From NCBI GenBank assembly GCA_017979445.1, contig CM030708.1, positions 28,677,613 through 28,741,612 on the forward strand: 64,000 nt of DNA, written 5' to 3'. A model generated the notes under the pieces. It made no database searches. It was not told the DNA's origin and saw only the letters and a program-made list of their open reading frames with translations. Within the stretch, counting starts at the first letter, position 1. Each line of letters starts with the position of its first letter. The stretch is from Akebia trifoliata (Eukaryota > Streptophyta > Magnoliopsida > Ranunculales > Lardizabalaceae). The translations under genes were made by a program, and so were the position numbers. Below, piece by piece: positions 10,701 through 20,949 of the stretch.

Positions 10701-13272
10701 TTTAGAGAGCTGCTATTGGCATGCAAACTTTTACGTATTACACCCCAATTTCTTAAATTATTCATCACACCCCAATAAAAGGTTAAAACACACTCTTCAG
10801 ACATTACCAAGGTTTGGCTCAAATTATAATCTCAGCATTACAAAACATTATAATACTCATTCAAACAGTTTCAATAGTTGTTCACAATTATGATTAGGCT
10901 CATATAAAATTATAAAACCAAAAAATAGAAATTTAGCTATAAATGAGAGAGCTTCTATTGGCACCCCAACATTTACTTATTCTCAACCATTCACTTATAT
11001 TCGTTATTTTTAATTGGGTGTAATAAGTAAAAGTTGGGGTGCCAACAGCAGCTCTCAATTTTTAGCCAGGCGAGAAGGGCACTGAAAGATAAACTGAGAT
11101 ACCTTCGTCAAGAAGAACTGATGGAATTATCAAGATAATTATATTCCTTGATGCTCATGTGCAACATATGATCTAGCTTTCAATCACAATACTTACCCAT
11201 TTCTTTCTACAAATCAGTAAAATTGCAGAAGTTTTGAAATCCAACAAAAGAAACACATATCTGTTAAGTGTTAAAAATGAAAAATATTTCACTCAAACAG
11301 TAAACCTAAGCAACATTAAAAGTGACGTAAGAGATATTAGAGACAATGCCTGCCTCTTTCTCGAGTCGCTGCAAAGTAGCCCAAAGCAATCGCAACTTAG
11401 GAGCCTCTCTGATGGCATACAAACTTAAAGGGTGATTTGTGCTGTATTTTTCGCATTCAACAACTCTATTATCCGAATTACCATCATGTTGAATAGCATC
11501 AAGTGCATCCAAAAGTTTCTCTTTCACTAGATCCCAAGCATACTTTAGGTTGACCTGGTGATCATCACTCTTTATGGCACTGCAAACAGAAAAATCTAAC
11601 CAAAGTAACTAAGAATTATATGTCAAACCTCAAAACAGAGTATTGAATTAGTATATTAGAAGCAATCAAATCCATAATCCAGATAAAAAAAGGCACATTC
11701 CATGCTTACCCTTACCTACCAGAAGATGTATAGTTTGCAGGCTCAGCATCACGATCCGAGATATTCTTTCTAGAATTAAAATAATCCTTCTGAGAGGGTA
11801 CTACTCCAGCCATATATGCAAGGACTATACTGGACATCATAAGTACTTGATCAACAATAGGAACCCAGCTTGAGGGCGTTGCACTCTCAGGATTTATCAA
11901 ACTCCCAAAGCAACAAGACCTCAACGAACTCTCCTTGAAACGGAGGCTTCCTTCCAGAATTTTGGCAATAGAGGAACTGAAGCCACACACTTCCCAAGAT
12001 GAAAACCGAACAAAAAGTCTGTTTCCATAGAAGTGCTTTCTACAACCACAAAAACAAAATATTCTTAGTAATTCAGATTCCGACAGGTTATTGCCTAAAT
12101 ATCTATATAATAAAACACAACGGTGGGTCCCACTCAAGTTACAGTTTTGTGGGAATATAAACGTCCCACTCCCGTCACAGTGGAGTGGGATCCACACTAT
12201 CCAACTTTATTACCTTTCCTATTCTCTTCCATCAACTTTATTGTCTTTCCTCCCCCCCTCCCCTTCCCCCTCCTCCTTTCCCTTTTTTAATAATATCCCT
12301 CCAATTTTACTCTCTTTCCTCTTTTACCCCATTTTTCAATAGTACCCCCAAACTTTACCATATTTCCTCTTTTACCCCTTTAACCCGAAAGAGGATGCTC
12401 GTGTCATAGGCACGGGCAAACTCTAGTCTATATAATAGAACACAACAATGGGTTCTATTTCAACTACAGTAGAGTGGGGTCCGCACTACCTCACTTTATT
12501 GCATTTCCTCTTCACCCTTTTTTAACTTTATTGTCTTTCATCCCCCCATAAAGCACGAGCAAACTCTAGTCTATATAATAGAACATAACAGTGGGTCCCA
12601 CTCCAACTACAATGGAGTAGGGTCCACACTACCCCACTTTCTTGTCTTTCCTCTTCACCCCCTTCAACTTTATTATCCCCCCCTCCCCCTCCCCCCCCCC
12701 TTCAATAATGTCCCTTCAATTTTACTATTTTATCCCCTTTTTCAATAACACCCGTCTAACATTACCAACTTTCCTCTTTTACCCCTTTAACCCCAAAGAG
12801 GATGCTCGTGTCGTAGGCAAGGACAAACTCTAGTGTGTGTTATAAAAGAAGTTTTTGCCATACTCCATTCAGTTACGTGGAAATTTTTACTTTAATTGTG
12901 TTACACAGCATAATATATGTAAACTACATGACAATCATAAAAATAATCAAAATTTTGTAATTTGTAAAACCATGTTTGTTGCTAAGCTTCAAAGGCTAAG
13001 TAAAATAGAACCATACTGGGAAGTTGGAATATTACAAAGATAAATGGGTACTATGGATTGTTATCTCAACCGGTCTTTTTCTTATTAATACAATTGATCT
13101 ACTTATCAATAAACGACAATTGGAGGTAAGAAAGAATTGAACAAAGAGACTGAGAGAATGACCTTCGTACTATTCTGAAACATGTAATCCTTGGTACAAA
13201 GTGGCTCAATTTAAAGCAACTTTTCTGCAACCGCGGCTTGGCACATGATGATATAATTGCGTATTCCGCCAT
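7715..13272 (-). CDS. Gene A: plastid-type protein of unknown function (DUF3685-like)
   Basis: Eight exons, minus strand: 13163-13272, 11716-12039, 11354-11579, 10531-10677, 10324-10448, 9120-9324, 8618-8871, 7715-7883. They sum to 1560 nt (519 aa plus stop) and all phases close. The start has an in-frame TGA just upstream. Residues 1-36 (MAEYAIISSCAKPRLQKSCF and on) are basic and Ser/Cys-rich, like a plastid transit peptide. Later landmarks: HPLSLYAIREAPKLRLLWAT, GDDAIFQNIKKSGKEDLYAD, DILEDLVITLADGI, RYVVISQLSM. The C-terminus has one hydrophobic helix (SFFLVCLIGRSLGLIYTGI) and then SLGWR-stop. I recognise it from memory as a conserved land-plant/cyanobacterial family of unknown role, probably DUF3685; a Pfam search would settle the name. 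The exon 3 donor is GC rather than GT. Introns hold Helitrons, a MITE, an L1 tail and a TRIM. Membrane location in plastids is inferred. Confidence 0.88.
8152..8428 (-). mobile_element. Small TRIM-like element in gene A intron 7
   Basis: On the minus strand an LTR-like block starts TGTTGAGTGTT (8428), reads CCCATCAGATCGGTCTTTTG and ends GGTTCA (8379). A primer-site-like ATGGTATTAGAGC follows. A purine tract GAGGGGGAG precedes a second block, TGTTGAGTGTTG to GGTTTGTCA (8290-8152), that shares the CCCATCAGACCGGTCTTTTG segment. The first block is internally deleted (50 bp against 139 bp). The internal part is only about 90 bp with no coding. No target duplication was found. Confidence 0.5.
9838..9995 (-). 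mobile_element. L1-type LINE 3' end, truncated
   Basis: Minus strand reads ...CCCTTTTGTTTCTTCAATAAAATTTGATCTTTTACCTATG then AAAAAA, the usual non-coding 3' end of plant L1 LINEs with a short A tail. It lies in gene A intron 5, same orientation as the gene. No coding remains. Confidence 0.5.
10705..11056. mobile_element. MITE, GAGAGCTGCTATTGG family, in gene A intron 3
   Basis: Long terminal inverted repeats: the left end GAGAGCTGCTATTGGCA and TTTTACGTATTACACCCCAA mirror the right end TTGGGGTGCCAACAGCAGCTCTC and AATTGGGTGTAATAAGTAAAAG. The 8-mer AATTTTTA flanks both sides (10697-10704 and 11057-11064), extendable to 9 bp by G. 8 bp would fit hAT, 9 bp Mutator. No coding. Related copies are at 14461-14653, 23225-23569 and 25189-25310. 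Confidence 0.7.
12102..12426 (+). mobile_element. Non-autonomous Helitron, copy 1 of a tandem trio
   Basis: Starts TCTATATAATAAAACACAAC after a host A and ends CTAG, with a short hairpin just before the end (GTGTC ATA GGCAC, about 12395-12410). TC...CTRR ends, a near-terminal hairpin and A|T insertion are Helitron hallmarks. The interior is pyrimidine-rich with no coding. It lies in gene A intron 1 and is followed without a gap by copy 2. Confidence 0.75.
12427..12569 (+). mobile_element. Non-autonomous Helitron, copy 2 (shortened)
   Basis: Begins TCTATATAATAGAACACAAC on the base after copy 1's CTAG and ends ...GCACGAGCAAACTCTAG. It is shorter than its neighbours (143 bp), mostly through loss of the segment before the hairpin. 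The same head-to-tail junction follows. Confidence 0.7.
12570..12833 (+). mobile_element. Non-autonomous Helitron, copy 3
   Basis: Begins TCTATATAATAGAACATAAC directly after copy 2 and ends GACAAACTCTAG, followed by host T (12834). Its last part (CCAAAGAGGATGCTCGTGTC) matches copy 1. The whole trio sits between a single host A (12101) and T (12834). Confidence 0.72.
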
Positions 13273-13680
13273 TCAAGAAAGTGTATTGTTCTATGAATTA
13301 TCTCACCAGTAAAGAAATTGTAAAGAATACAAGCACCATGTACCTACCAAATTAACTTCTGCACCAAGTATGAGCAAATGAGTCAATTATCTGACACCAT
13401 AAAACATCAAGGCAATAAAAGAACGACAATAAAATAAGTTACCTAGAAAAAAAAATCTAACTATAACAATTAAGCTATATCTCAAATAAGGTTCAGGGTA
13501 GGGAATTGATGAAATTAACATCACCAATATTAGAGAGTTGGAATCCACCACTAAATAGAACAATCTATCAGGGCAAGGCAACTCACCTTGAACTAAGATC
13601 AGTTCTACATCAACATAAAGGAGATACATATGTATTTGAACAACTTTCTAAACCTAAATTTCCTAATTCTAAACAAACAT
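13273..13680. other. Upstream region of gene A
   Basis: No coding or repeat structure recognised. It would hold the 5' UTR and perhaps the promoter of gene A unless a 5'-UTR intron extends the transcription unit further to the right (see the 18 kb region). Confidence 0.3.
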
Positions 13681-13757
13681 AGAAAATATCCTACTACAAC
13701 TCAACTACTTCTAAGTTTATATTCATTAACATATCAATCAAATGCTATATAATATAT

Positions 13758-13797
<40 letters not shown>

Positions 13798-14460
13798 CAT
13801 ATAAATTCAATTTTAAAGTAAAACAAATGCTAAGCTATTCATGTGGGATTAGTTTATCTTCAAACAATGAAAATATCTTACTATAACTCAACTACTTCAA
13901 AGTTTATATTCATTAACATATCAATCAAATGCTACATACAATAAATAAAAAATGCATAAATTCAATTTTAAAGTAAAACAAATGCTAAGGCCCTGTTCAT
14001 TTGGGCTTTGGAGCCGTGCTTTTTTAGCTTTTACTGCTTTTAAGCTAAAAAAGCCCGCTGGATTACGTTCGTTTGGGCTTCTAGAGTTGATGGAGCTTCA
14101 AATTGAAGCCGCCTTAGAGGTGCTACGCAAATGTGCTTTTGCACGAAGCAAAGACCGAAAACAACTCCACCTAAAATGACCTAAATACTCTTCTTTAAAC
14201 AATATTCCACCAAATGATTTGTACCCTTCTAAAAAAAAAATTTTGTGCTAGATGGGTCCACCACATATAATGGAACGAAAGAGAGAGTGATGAAGATCTG
14301 AGAAAAAAAATAAAAATTTGTGCTAGATGGGTCCGCCACATATGATGGAAAGATAGAGAGAGAGTGATAAAGATATGAAAATAAATAAAGGATGTGTTAT
14401 TACCACACCATTAATTCTGACTTCACCCCAAGCAATTTGATTTTTTTTGTTTAAGTTATG

Positions 14461-14653
14461 GAGAAATTCTATTGGCATCCCAACTTTTACTTATTACAAC
14501 CCAATTACTTTAAATTATTTATCACCACTTCCCAACAAAAAAATTAACACAGGGCATTAAAAATAGGAATTAATATTTTCACATTGCCACCATCGACTAT
14601 AAAATTTAGATGGGGTGTTGTAAGTAAATGTTGGGGTGCCAATAAAAGTTCTC
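14461..14653. mobile_element. MITE, CTATTGGCA family, nested
   Basis: Left end GAGAAATTCTATTGGCATCCC and right end TTGGGGTGCCAATAAAAGTTCTC are inverted repeats matching the 10705-11056 family. No clear target duplication. Confidence 0.55.
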
Positions 14654-15267
14654 ATTATAGATAATCCCGTGTGCTTTGAAATTCAAAGTTCAAACTGATG
14701 ACATAATCTTTCTTTGGCCTTCCATGAAATATTAACATAAAATGATGGAAATACCCTTGTCTTTAATCTTAGCTAAAACAACCTTGATTTTTTCTTAAAA
14801 ACATATCATCTCAAGTTCTAAGATAAAAATAAATAAAATTAAGCTTATTGTTTTTAACCTAAGGATTTAAAGACAAGCATAAGAGGTTTATTGTTCATCA
14901 GATGACGGTTGAGATAAAAGGAAAATAACTAAAATTTATCATAGATGACCATATATTATCTGTTTAGGGACTAGTATAATTTGTTTTCAGTGATTAATGA
15001 AAAATCACCAAATAAAATCCTAGATTTTTTTTTTATAAAAAATTTGAATTTTCTTTCAAAAATTAGTCATCTTCAACCTTTTATATAAAATAATACAGAT
15101 GATGATGATAAGACAATAATAATGATGACAATGATAATGATGGCAATGCGTTAATGTCATGTTTCATATGTCCATTTTTAAGAAGAGATGTTGTCGAAAT
15201 TTTGATAAAATTATAAAATTTATATATTTATTTAAATTAAAAATAATTATTTTTATAATTTTTTAAT

Positions 15268-15655
15268 GGGGACGGTCCAGCAGCCCTAAAGTTTGCCAAG
15301 TTTGGTGCCAAACATTTTGCAAAATATGGGTTGGAAGCTTTGGAATGAGCTGATTTTTTGTGAGGATGATCTCTATGATGAGGAGATCATTCTCACCACA
15401 AATCAGCCTATTCCAAAACTTCTAACCCCATCAAAAGTGATTTACAAAAATTGGACGGTCCACGATTCTTCAACTTGTAAACTAGGCTTAGAAGTTTCAA
15501 AATGAGCTGATTTTTTGTGAGGATGGTCTCTTCACCGTAGAGATCATCCTCATAAAAAATCAGCCTATTCCAAAACTTCTAACCCCATCAAAAGTGATTT
15601 ACAAAAAATGTTTGGCACCAAACTTGGCAAACTTTAGGGCTGCCGAACCGCTCCC
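15268..15655. mobile_element. Palindromic Mutator-type MITE with perfect 9-bp TSD
   Basis: Ends GGGGACGGTCCAGCAGCCCT and (reversed) GGGAGCGGTTCGGCAGCCCT are followed by a shared AAAGTTTGCCAAGTTTGG; the interior is also built of inverted repeats (GAGGATGATCTCTATGATG... AGATCATTCTCACC; AAAATCAGC...). TTTTTTAAT flanks both sides (15259-15267, 15656-15664), a perfect 9-bp target duplication as in Mutator elements. It is nested in the 13989-15928 element. A close relative is at 51110-51497. Confidence 0.75.
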
Positions 15656-15931
15656 TTTTTTAATATATATATTAAAAATAATTGTTTATATATATATACA
15701 TTCTAGTCATTTTTTGTGCATTCTAGGTGCATTATCAACATTAAGGGTATTTTGATCATTTTACCAGAATTCAACAATAAAAAGTTGTCAAACGAACATC
15801 CATTTCTACCTTATATGTTTCTGTAACGAACAAGCTTCTGTTGAATATAGCTTTTCAGACTCTAGGCTTCTACTTCTTCCAGAAGCTGACTTCTGGAGCT
15901 GGAGCTAGCTTCTGTAAAAAATAGACCCTAA

Positions 15932-16990
15932 ACTATTCATGAAGGGATAGTTTATCTTGTTTCATCCATCTATCAGGGCTACTGCAATGTGATGCTCTTG
16001 TATCAAACCTTCCTAGTTGAAAAGAAATCAACCTAAAAGTTGGATACAAGTATTTTAATCTATCAATCCATTGAATGGGATCTCATTCCTCTCCATCTTC
16101 ATCGTCCATATCATCCAAATGGGAGTTGAAGTTAATCTCCAAATTACTTGATCAATCATGTTGTGAGCGCCAATCAAACATGATTTGTCAACTCTGAAAA
16201 AGTCATAATGAGTTGAATACATGATTTATCGTCCTTGATCAATGGCTGAGTCTCAACTCCCATCTCTTTAGCAATTAAGTAACTATCATGCATCATTGGA
16301 AGATTTGCATGGGTATTCGGCAAAAAATATCTTGCTTCATTTCCTCACAATTTTTTGTATAGGTAATTGGTTTTCACTTCCACGAAATCATCATGAAGAA
16401 CAGGATCTTAGATGGTTTGAAGTTTAAACTTGACGGGGGGTCCGACTGCCATGAAGTTTTGCCCATACTTAGTAAAGGTACAATATAATGCAGTCTTTAG
16501 GGTCACATTGATTGGGTCGGGTAAAACAAGTCGTGATACAAATTTTACCAGTCTTTTCAATGAGGGATTGTGCCTATCAACGGGCGTAATGAGGGGAATT
16601 CAAGTTGATATCAGATGGATGGACCACAAAGCTTAATCCCCAAACAAAATTAGAGCTTGGCCAGTGCTTTCTAGTTTTAAGCCCAAAAAGTCTTGCCCTC
16701 CAACGTTTTACCAAAACAGAGGTTTTGATTTTTAAAAACTGCTAGCCACGGTAACAAGTCAGGGTACAATATAGCCGAGACTAACGGATTTGAACAAACC
16801 GTTCCAATGCACAGAAGATATCGAACAACTGCAACATATGGTTAAAAATGCAGTCATAGTTCAAAGTTTTGTTCTGTTTCAGAATGTTTCAGTGGAACAT
16901 CCCACTTTTTCTATATACCAGAACAAAACAATGTGAAAATTCAGATGTTTCATAAAACACAGTAGTACGTACCAATATATATATATATAC
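15932..16990. other. Unassigned intergenic stretch
   Basis: AT-rich. Only short open frames (for example 68 codons at 16430-16636), none with recognisable protein features. A TA microsatellite marks its right end at about 16977-16990. Confidence 0.4.
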
Positions 16991-16992
16991 AC

Positions 16993-17235
16993 AACACCCT
17001 ACACTTTACCCTATGCTTTACCAAACGTGTTTTGTCCTACATGGGTTAGAAGTTTTGGAATGGGCTGATTTTTGGTGAGGATGATCTCTACGGTTAGAAG
17101 ATCCTCCTCCCATTCCGAAATTTCTAGCCCCATGTTTACAAGTTGAAAAATCGTGGACCGTCCATTTTTTGTAAACCATTTTTTATGGGGTTAGAAGTTT
17201 TGGAATGGGCTGATTTTTTGTGAGGATGATCTCCT
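16993..17235. mobile_element. Fragment of the palindromic GATGATCTC MITE family
   Basis: Contains GGTTAGAAGTTTTGGAATGG, GCTGATTTTTGGTGAGGATG and a second partial half ending in TGTGAGGATGATCTCCT. It starts beside a TA microsatellite like its relatives, but the right terminus is missing. The 17236-18200 stretch after it shows no recognisable feature. Confidence 0.5.
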
Positions 17236-18202
17236 ACTGAAATTCAAATGTTTCAGAATGTTAGGCAAAACATATCAAATGTAATATTTCAAACTATAAT
17301 AACCATTAAAAAAATTGTAATTTTTAAGATTTTTCTAACCAAATGAAAAAGACTTTGAGAACATTATATATGCAACAAATGCAATTTTTCGGGGTGCAAA
17401 TATTAGTTTAGCAATGGTCCAAAACTTTTCTAATGCAATCAATGTTAAAAACATAATTTTTAATCTAATTTCCATTTTAAACACTTCAAAAGTGATTGGT
17501 TATGAACAAAACTTCTAATAATGTTATAGAATGTTTTGAACCTATTTCATTTTCTTTCCGAGTTCTGGAAAAACAATGGAACAATATTACGAGATCTTAA
17601 ACCTTGATTGCAATCAACATTAAACATGTTCTAGTTCAGAACAAACATGTCATACTTATTAAGATAATAATGGGATCGTATCAAGCCTCGAAACATAATA
17701 CACAATTCCATAAGTAACTCAGACTCAAATTTCACATTGAGCCAGTCAATTCCTCACTGAATCAACCTCGGATTCCCCTATTCGTTTCTATTAGTAATAA
17801 ACCCTAGATTATCGTTCTTTAAATTTCATCTATGCTTCCGATCTAATCAACAAAAAACTGTCAATAATCAATGGAATTCATCGCCGAAACAACAAAAATT
17901 GTCAATCAAAACCAATAGAAATCCTAACAAGCAAAAAGTGGAAACAAACCGATCTGGTGAGCGAAAATGGTGATAAATCTATGAACAAATTAAATGCAAA
18001 TGTCTTCGAAACTCGAATAGTAAGAACAAGAAGTATAAGAAGATTGAGGAGAAGAAGACGAACATGTTCTGGTGTAGTTGTTGCGACTCCATTGGAACCC
18101 TAATATCGATTAGGGTTAGAAGAAAGGCATTGTTGAGAGTTCAGAGACGAAGTACACAATCACCAAGTGATGAGGATGAGAGAGGATCGGATATGTGCGT
18201 AC

Positions 18203-18281
18203 CTGGTTTTATTACGGACACTTTGTTTCTTCCTCGTCTCGACTCGGCTACGTTTTTAATGAGCCTTTTAACATCAAACAT
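18203..18281 (-). CDS. Candidate 5' exon, unidentified
   Basis: From ATG at 18281 the minus strand reads MFDVKRLIKNVAESRRGRNK and six more codons to a good donor (CCAG|GTACGC at 18203/18202). A TATA-like TATATAAA lies about 125 bp upstream (about 18404-18411) and telobox-like AACCCTAA sits at about 18100-18115. I find no downstream exon between here and 13272. It could be the start of a lost gene, a short peptide (it reads on to a stop as 47 codons), or part of the gene A leader. Low confidence. Confidence 0.2.
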
Positions 18282-18299
18282 CGCTTGTTTAGAAGTAAC

Positions 18300-19495
18300 G
18301 AATTAGGGGTGTAAGGAAAACGAGTCGCACAGGAGAAAAGCCACGTCATCATAGTTAGACTTTTGGGACAAAATCATTAATGTGGAAAGATAATTTGCTA
18401 TTCTTGTTTATATAAAAAGTTTGATACTATTCTTCTAAAAATATATTGTGGGGCTCAATAATCCTATGATATTAAGGAATTCTCTTGCTGGGGCTATAGA
18501 CGAGAGAAAATACTAGTTGATCAATAATAGGATTGTTATTGATGAAATGGGATCAAAATCAATGATTATGCATCAACTAGAGCTTGCCCACCAATCCGAT
18601 ATGGAGATCATCTTTCAAGTTAGATTATGAGAAAAAAAAAAAAAAGACAATTAAGTTCGAGACGTATTATTAGAATATTGAAAAAAAGAGGATATAAAAT
18701 AAATAAATCCAAAGAGATGTTCTTCAAAAGAGGTAGTAAAGAAAAGACAATAAAACCAAAAATTGTCATCAAGATAAACAACAAGATTAAATCCAAACCT
18801 CTCTTTATTAGGGGAATGAATCTTCTGTGGTACGCTTTTTTTTCCTGCAGTATTCCATCAATGGTGGAGAGATCATGCTAAAATATACAATCTAACACAT
18901 CAACCATGTATTGATCATGACTTGGATTAGATTTGGAAATATATATATATATATACGTCTTCTTCAGCCTGATGAAGTGGATTTCAAATAATCGGTCACT
19001 ATAATCTGAAAATTTCATGAGTGGATTTTGGTCTCTATACCACATGGCATTCTATCAACCACACAACCAAACTACAAGGAACTGCAAGAAAAAAATACTA
19101 CAAAGGATCCACCCTCCTCTATTAGGGGGTGGGGGTAGAGATTGAGACAAAGTGGGGGATAACCATTATGTTTTATTATATACGTTATGAAAATTTGTCA
19201 ATTTCAATAACTTGTCACAGTTAAAATTGAACATTTGCCAATAGAAAGGGTCGATCGAGTGTATTTTATAAGACATTTTCTTTGGGAGGGGCATCAAATT
19301 GTTTAAATGGACAAAACAACAAATTTTTGCCTCTCATTCACCTTCACTTAGAAGATTGATGCAAGGATCTCACATCAGACTCTGACTTATGACAATAGTT
19401 GGTAACTCATGAAAATATATATGGATCTTTTTGTAAAGCTGATTTCAAAAAGTTGCAGCTCCCCAAATCTTCGTGATCGTCATTTTTGCTAGGAC
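18300..19495. other. Unassigned intergenic stretch
   Basis: AT-rich; short open frames only (84 codons at 18627-18881, Lys-rich, beginning in a poly-A run). A short TA run lies at about 18941-18954. No repeat boundaries recognised. Confidence 0.4.
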
Positions 19496-19940
19496 TTACT
19501 ACCATAGTTTTCAAAATCGAGAGACCACGATGACTCGCCCGAGACATCTTGGTATTGTTTACCAATGAGATGGATAGATCCAGTGTCTCCATCTTTACAT
19601 CATCTCGCAAGATAAACGAGATGTCTGGAATGACATTTTGAAAATCTCACCCTGATCAATTGGGATTTTGTAGATTTTGATTAAAATAATTAATTTTTTA
19701 AAATTTAAATATTTATTATAAATAAAACATGAATTATATAATCTTTAAAAAAAAAAAACATGAATTTATGACTAAATATCTTCTAATCTCCCTTGTTTAT
19801 TAAAAAAATTATAATTTTGTTTATTTAAATATTGAAATAAATCATTATGTATCGAGTTAAAAGGTTTATCTCATTTGAGACAACTCGGTAGTGCCCATGG
19901 ATGAGAGACGTCAAACCAAGTTTTAAAACCATGGTTACTG
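19495..19940. mobile_element. Inverted-repeat element, ACCATRGTTTTAAAAC family
   Basis: Left end ACCATAGTTTTCAAAATCGA and right end GTTTTAAAACCATGG are inverted, with GAGAC/GTCTC-rich subterminal parts and a 5-bp TTACT on both outer sides. A relative lies at about 58013-58232 and a fragment near 63710. No coding. Confidence 0.5.
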
Positions 19941-20949
19941 CTCTTAAATTCTTACATACAAGGTGAAAGTTATAACTTATTGATTCATGATTAGAGTCGA
20001 TAACTCCCAATGACAATAGTGGTGGTGATGATGATTTGATAATGGTCACGACCATCTGATTAGATCGATATATTTTGGTAGAAACTTGGATCCAACCTTT
20101 GTCAGGTGTTTTTAATTCTCCAAATAATATTAGAGAAACCATATTAGTAGTCCATGTGTTCCACCTGTTTTTAGTCTGCCACCAAACCTTCTGAGGGATT
20201 TATACAATCCAATCTTCGACATGATACACATGTATTGGAGTGGCTGTTCTATGCAAGTCTAGGGGTAATTCTCAAGCAATCAAGCATTGGAATTGCAACT
20301 CTCATTATCAGTTTTTTCTTTCCAAAAGTTGCACTATGAGTGGTTATGCTCCTTGGTGCACTAATAGCACCGTAGGGGGCGCTACAAGCGATTTAAATGC
20401 TTTAATAAGTTTAATTTTAGAGTCAATTTCGAACTTCTTCCAAGAGATGGAAATGTGCCCGCTTACTAGGGCCAACACCAGGATTCTAACTCCACGTGAA
20501 GTTCGAGGAGTTGGATTCCTGTCAAATTAACATACATTATCGACCAATTTACTATTTAAAAATATATACATATATTATATTTCTATTTTACATCCTATCA
20601 AAATTCGCTTTCATCTTCTCCTTCATTCATTGAATCCTAATGATCATTTGCCATAAACCATCGTGTCATCTCCATCATTGATTAATTTAATTCTTTTATA
20701 AAACATATTGCGTAATCAATTTTAGATTTGATAATATCATTTTATTTATTTATTTATTATAGTAAAAAAAAAAAAAAAAACAGGTTTGTGAGCGATTTCA
20801 CGGTTGTAATCATCAGATTAGTTTCTTTTTCATTCTATTTTGTCCTAAAAATCGCTATACTGGTTCATTTAAGTGTATATCAATTATTTTTTTCAAAATA
20901 AAAACCCATGTAACAGTGTACAATTACGACTTTTATCGTATTTGTCTTA
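19941..20949. other. Unassigned intergenic stretch
   Basis: One 96-codon open frame (20240-20530) has no motif I recognise. A poly-A run of about 18 lies at 20766-20783. Nothing else supported. Confidence 0.4.

Larger units (their letters stand above)
13989..15928. mobile_element. PIF/Harbinger-like non-autonomous element
   Basis: Left end GGCCCTGTTCATTTGGGC, right end ...TAGACCC (reverse GGGTCTATTTTTTACAG), flanked on both sides by TAA (13986-13988, 15929-15931), the 3-bp duplication typical of Harbinger elements. Subterminal stretches on both sides are rich in AGCTTC/GAAGCT motifs. No transposase is visible. Two smaller MITEs sit inside (14461-14653 and 15268-15655). The uninterrupted target sequence exists next door. 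Confidence 0.7.
13681..15965. repeat. Tandem duplication, second copy split by a transposon
   Basis: Unit 1 (about 13681-13860) runs from GAAAATATCCTACTACAACT to GCTATTCATGTGGGATTAG. Unit 2 starts at about 13867 with the same order of sequence, reaches AAATGCTAA at 13988, then resumes after the 13989-15928 insertion as ACTATTCATGAAGGGATAG. Unit 1 also holds a TA microsatellite (about 13745-13792). Confidence 0.75.

Noticed and set aside
11712..12197. 161-codon minus frame as a single-exon gene
   Set aside because: Its core is gene A exon 2 (11716-12039); the rest reads into introns and a Helitron.
18064..18306. 80-codon plus frame near 18.1 kb
   Set aside because: No recognisable composition or domain; the minus strand looks more promoter-like here.
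20240..20530. 96-codon plus frame
   Set aside because: No motif, no splice context, no conserved look.
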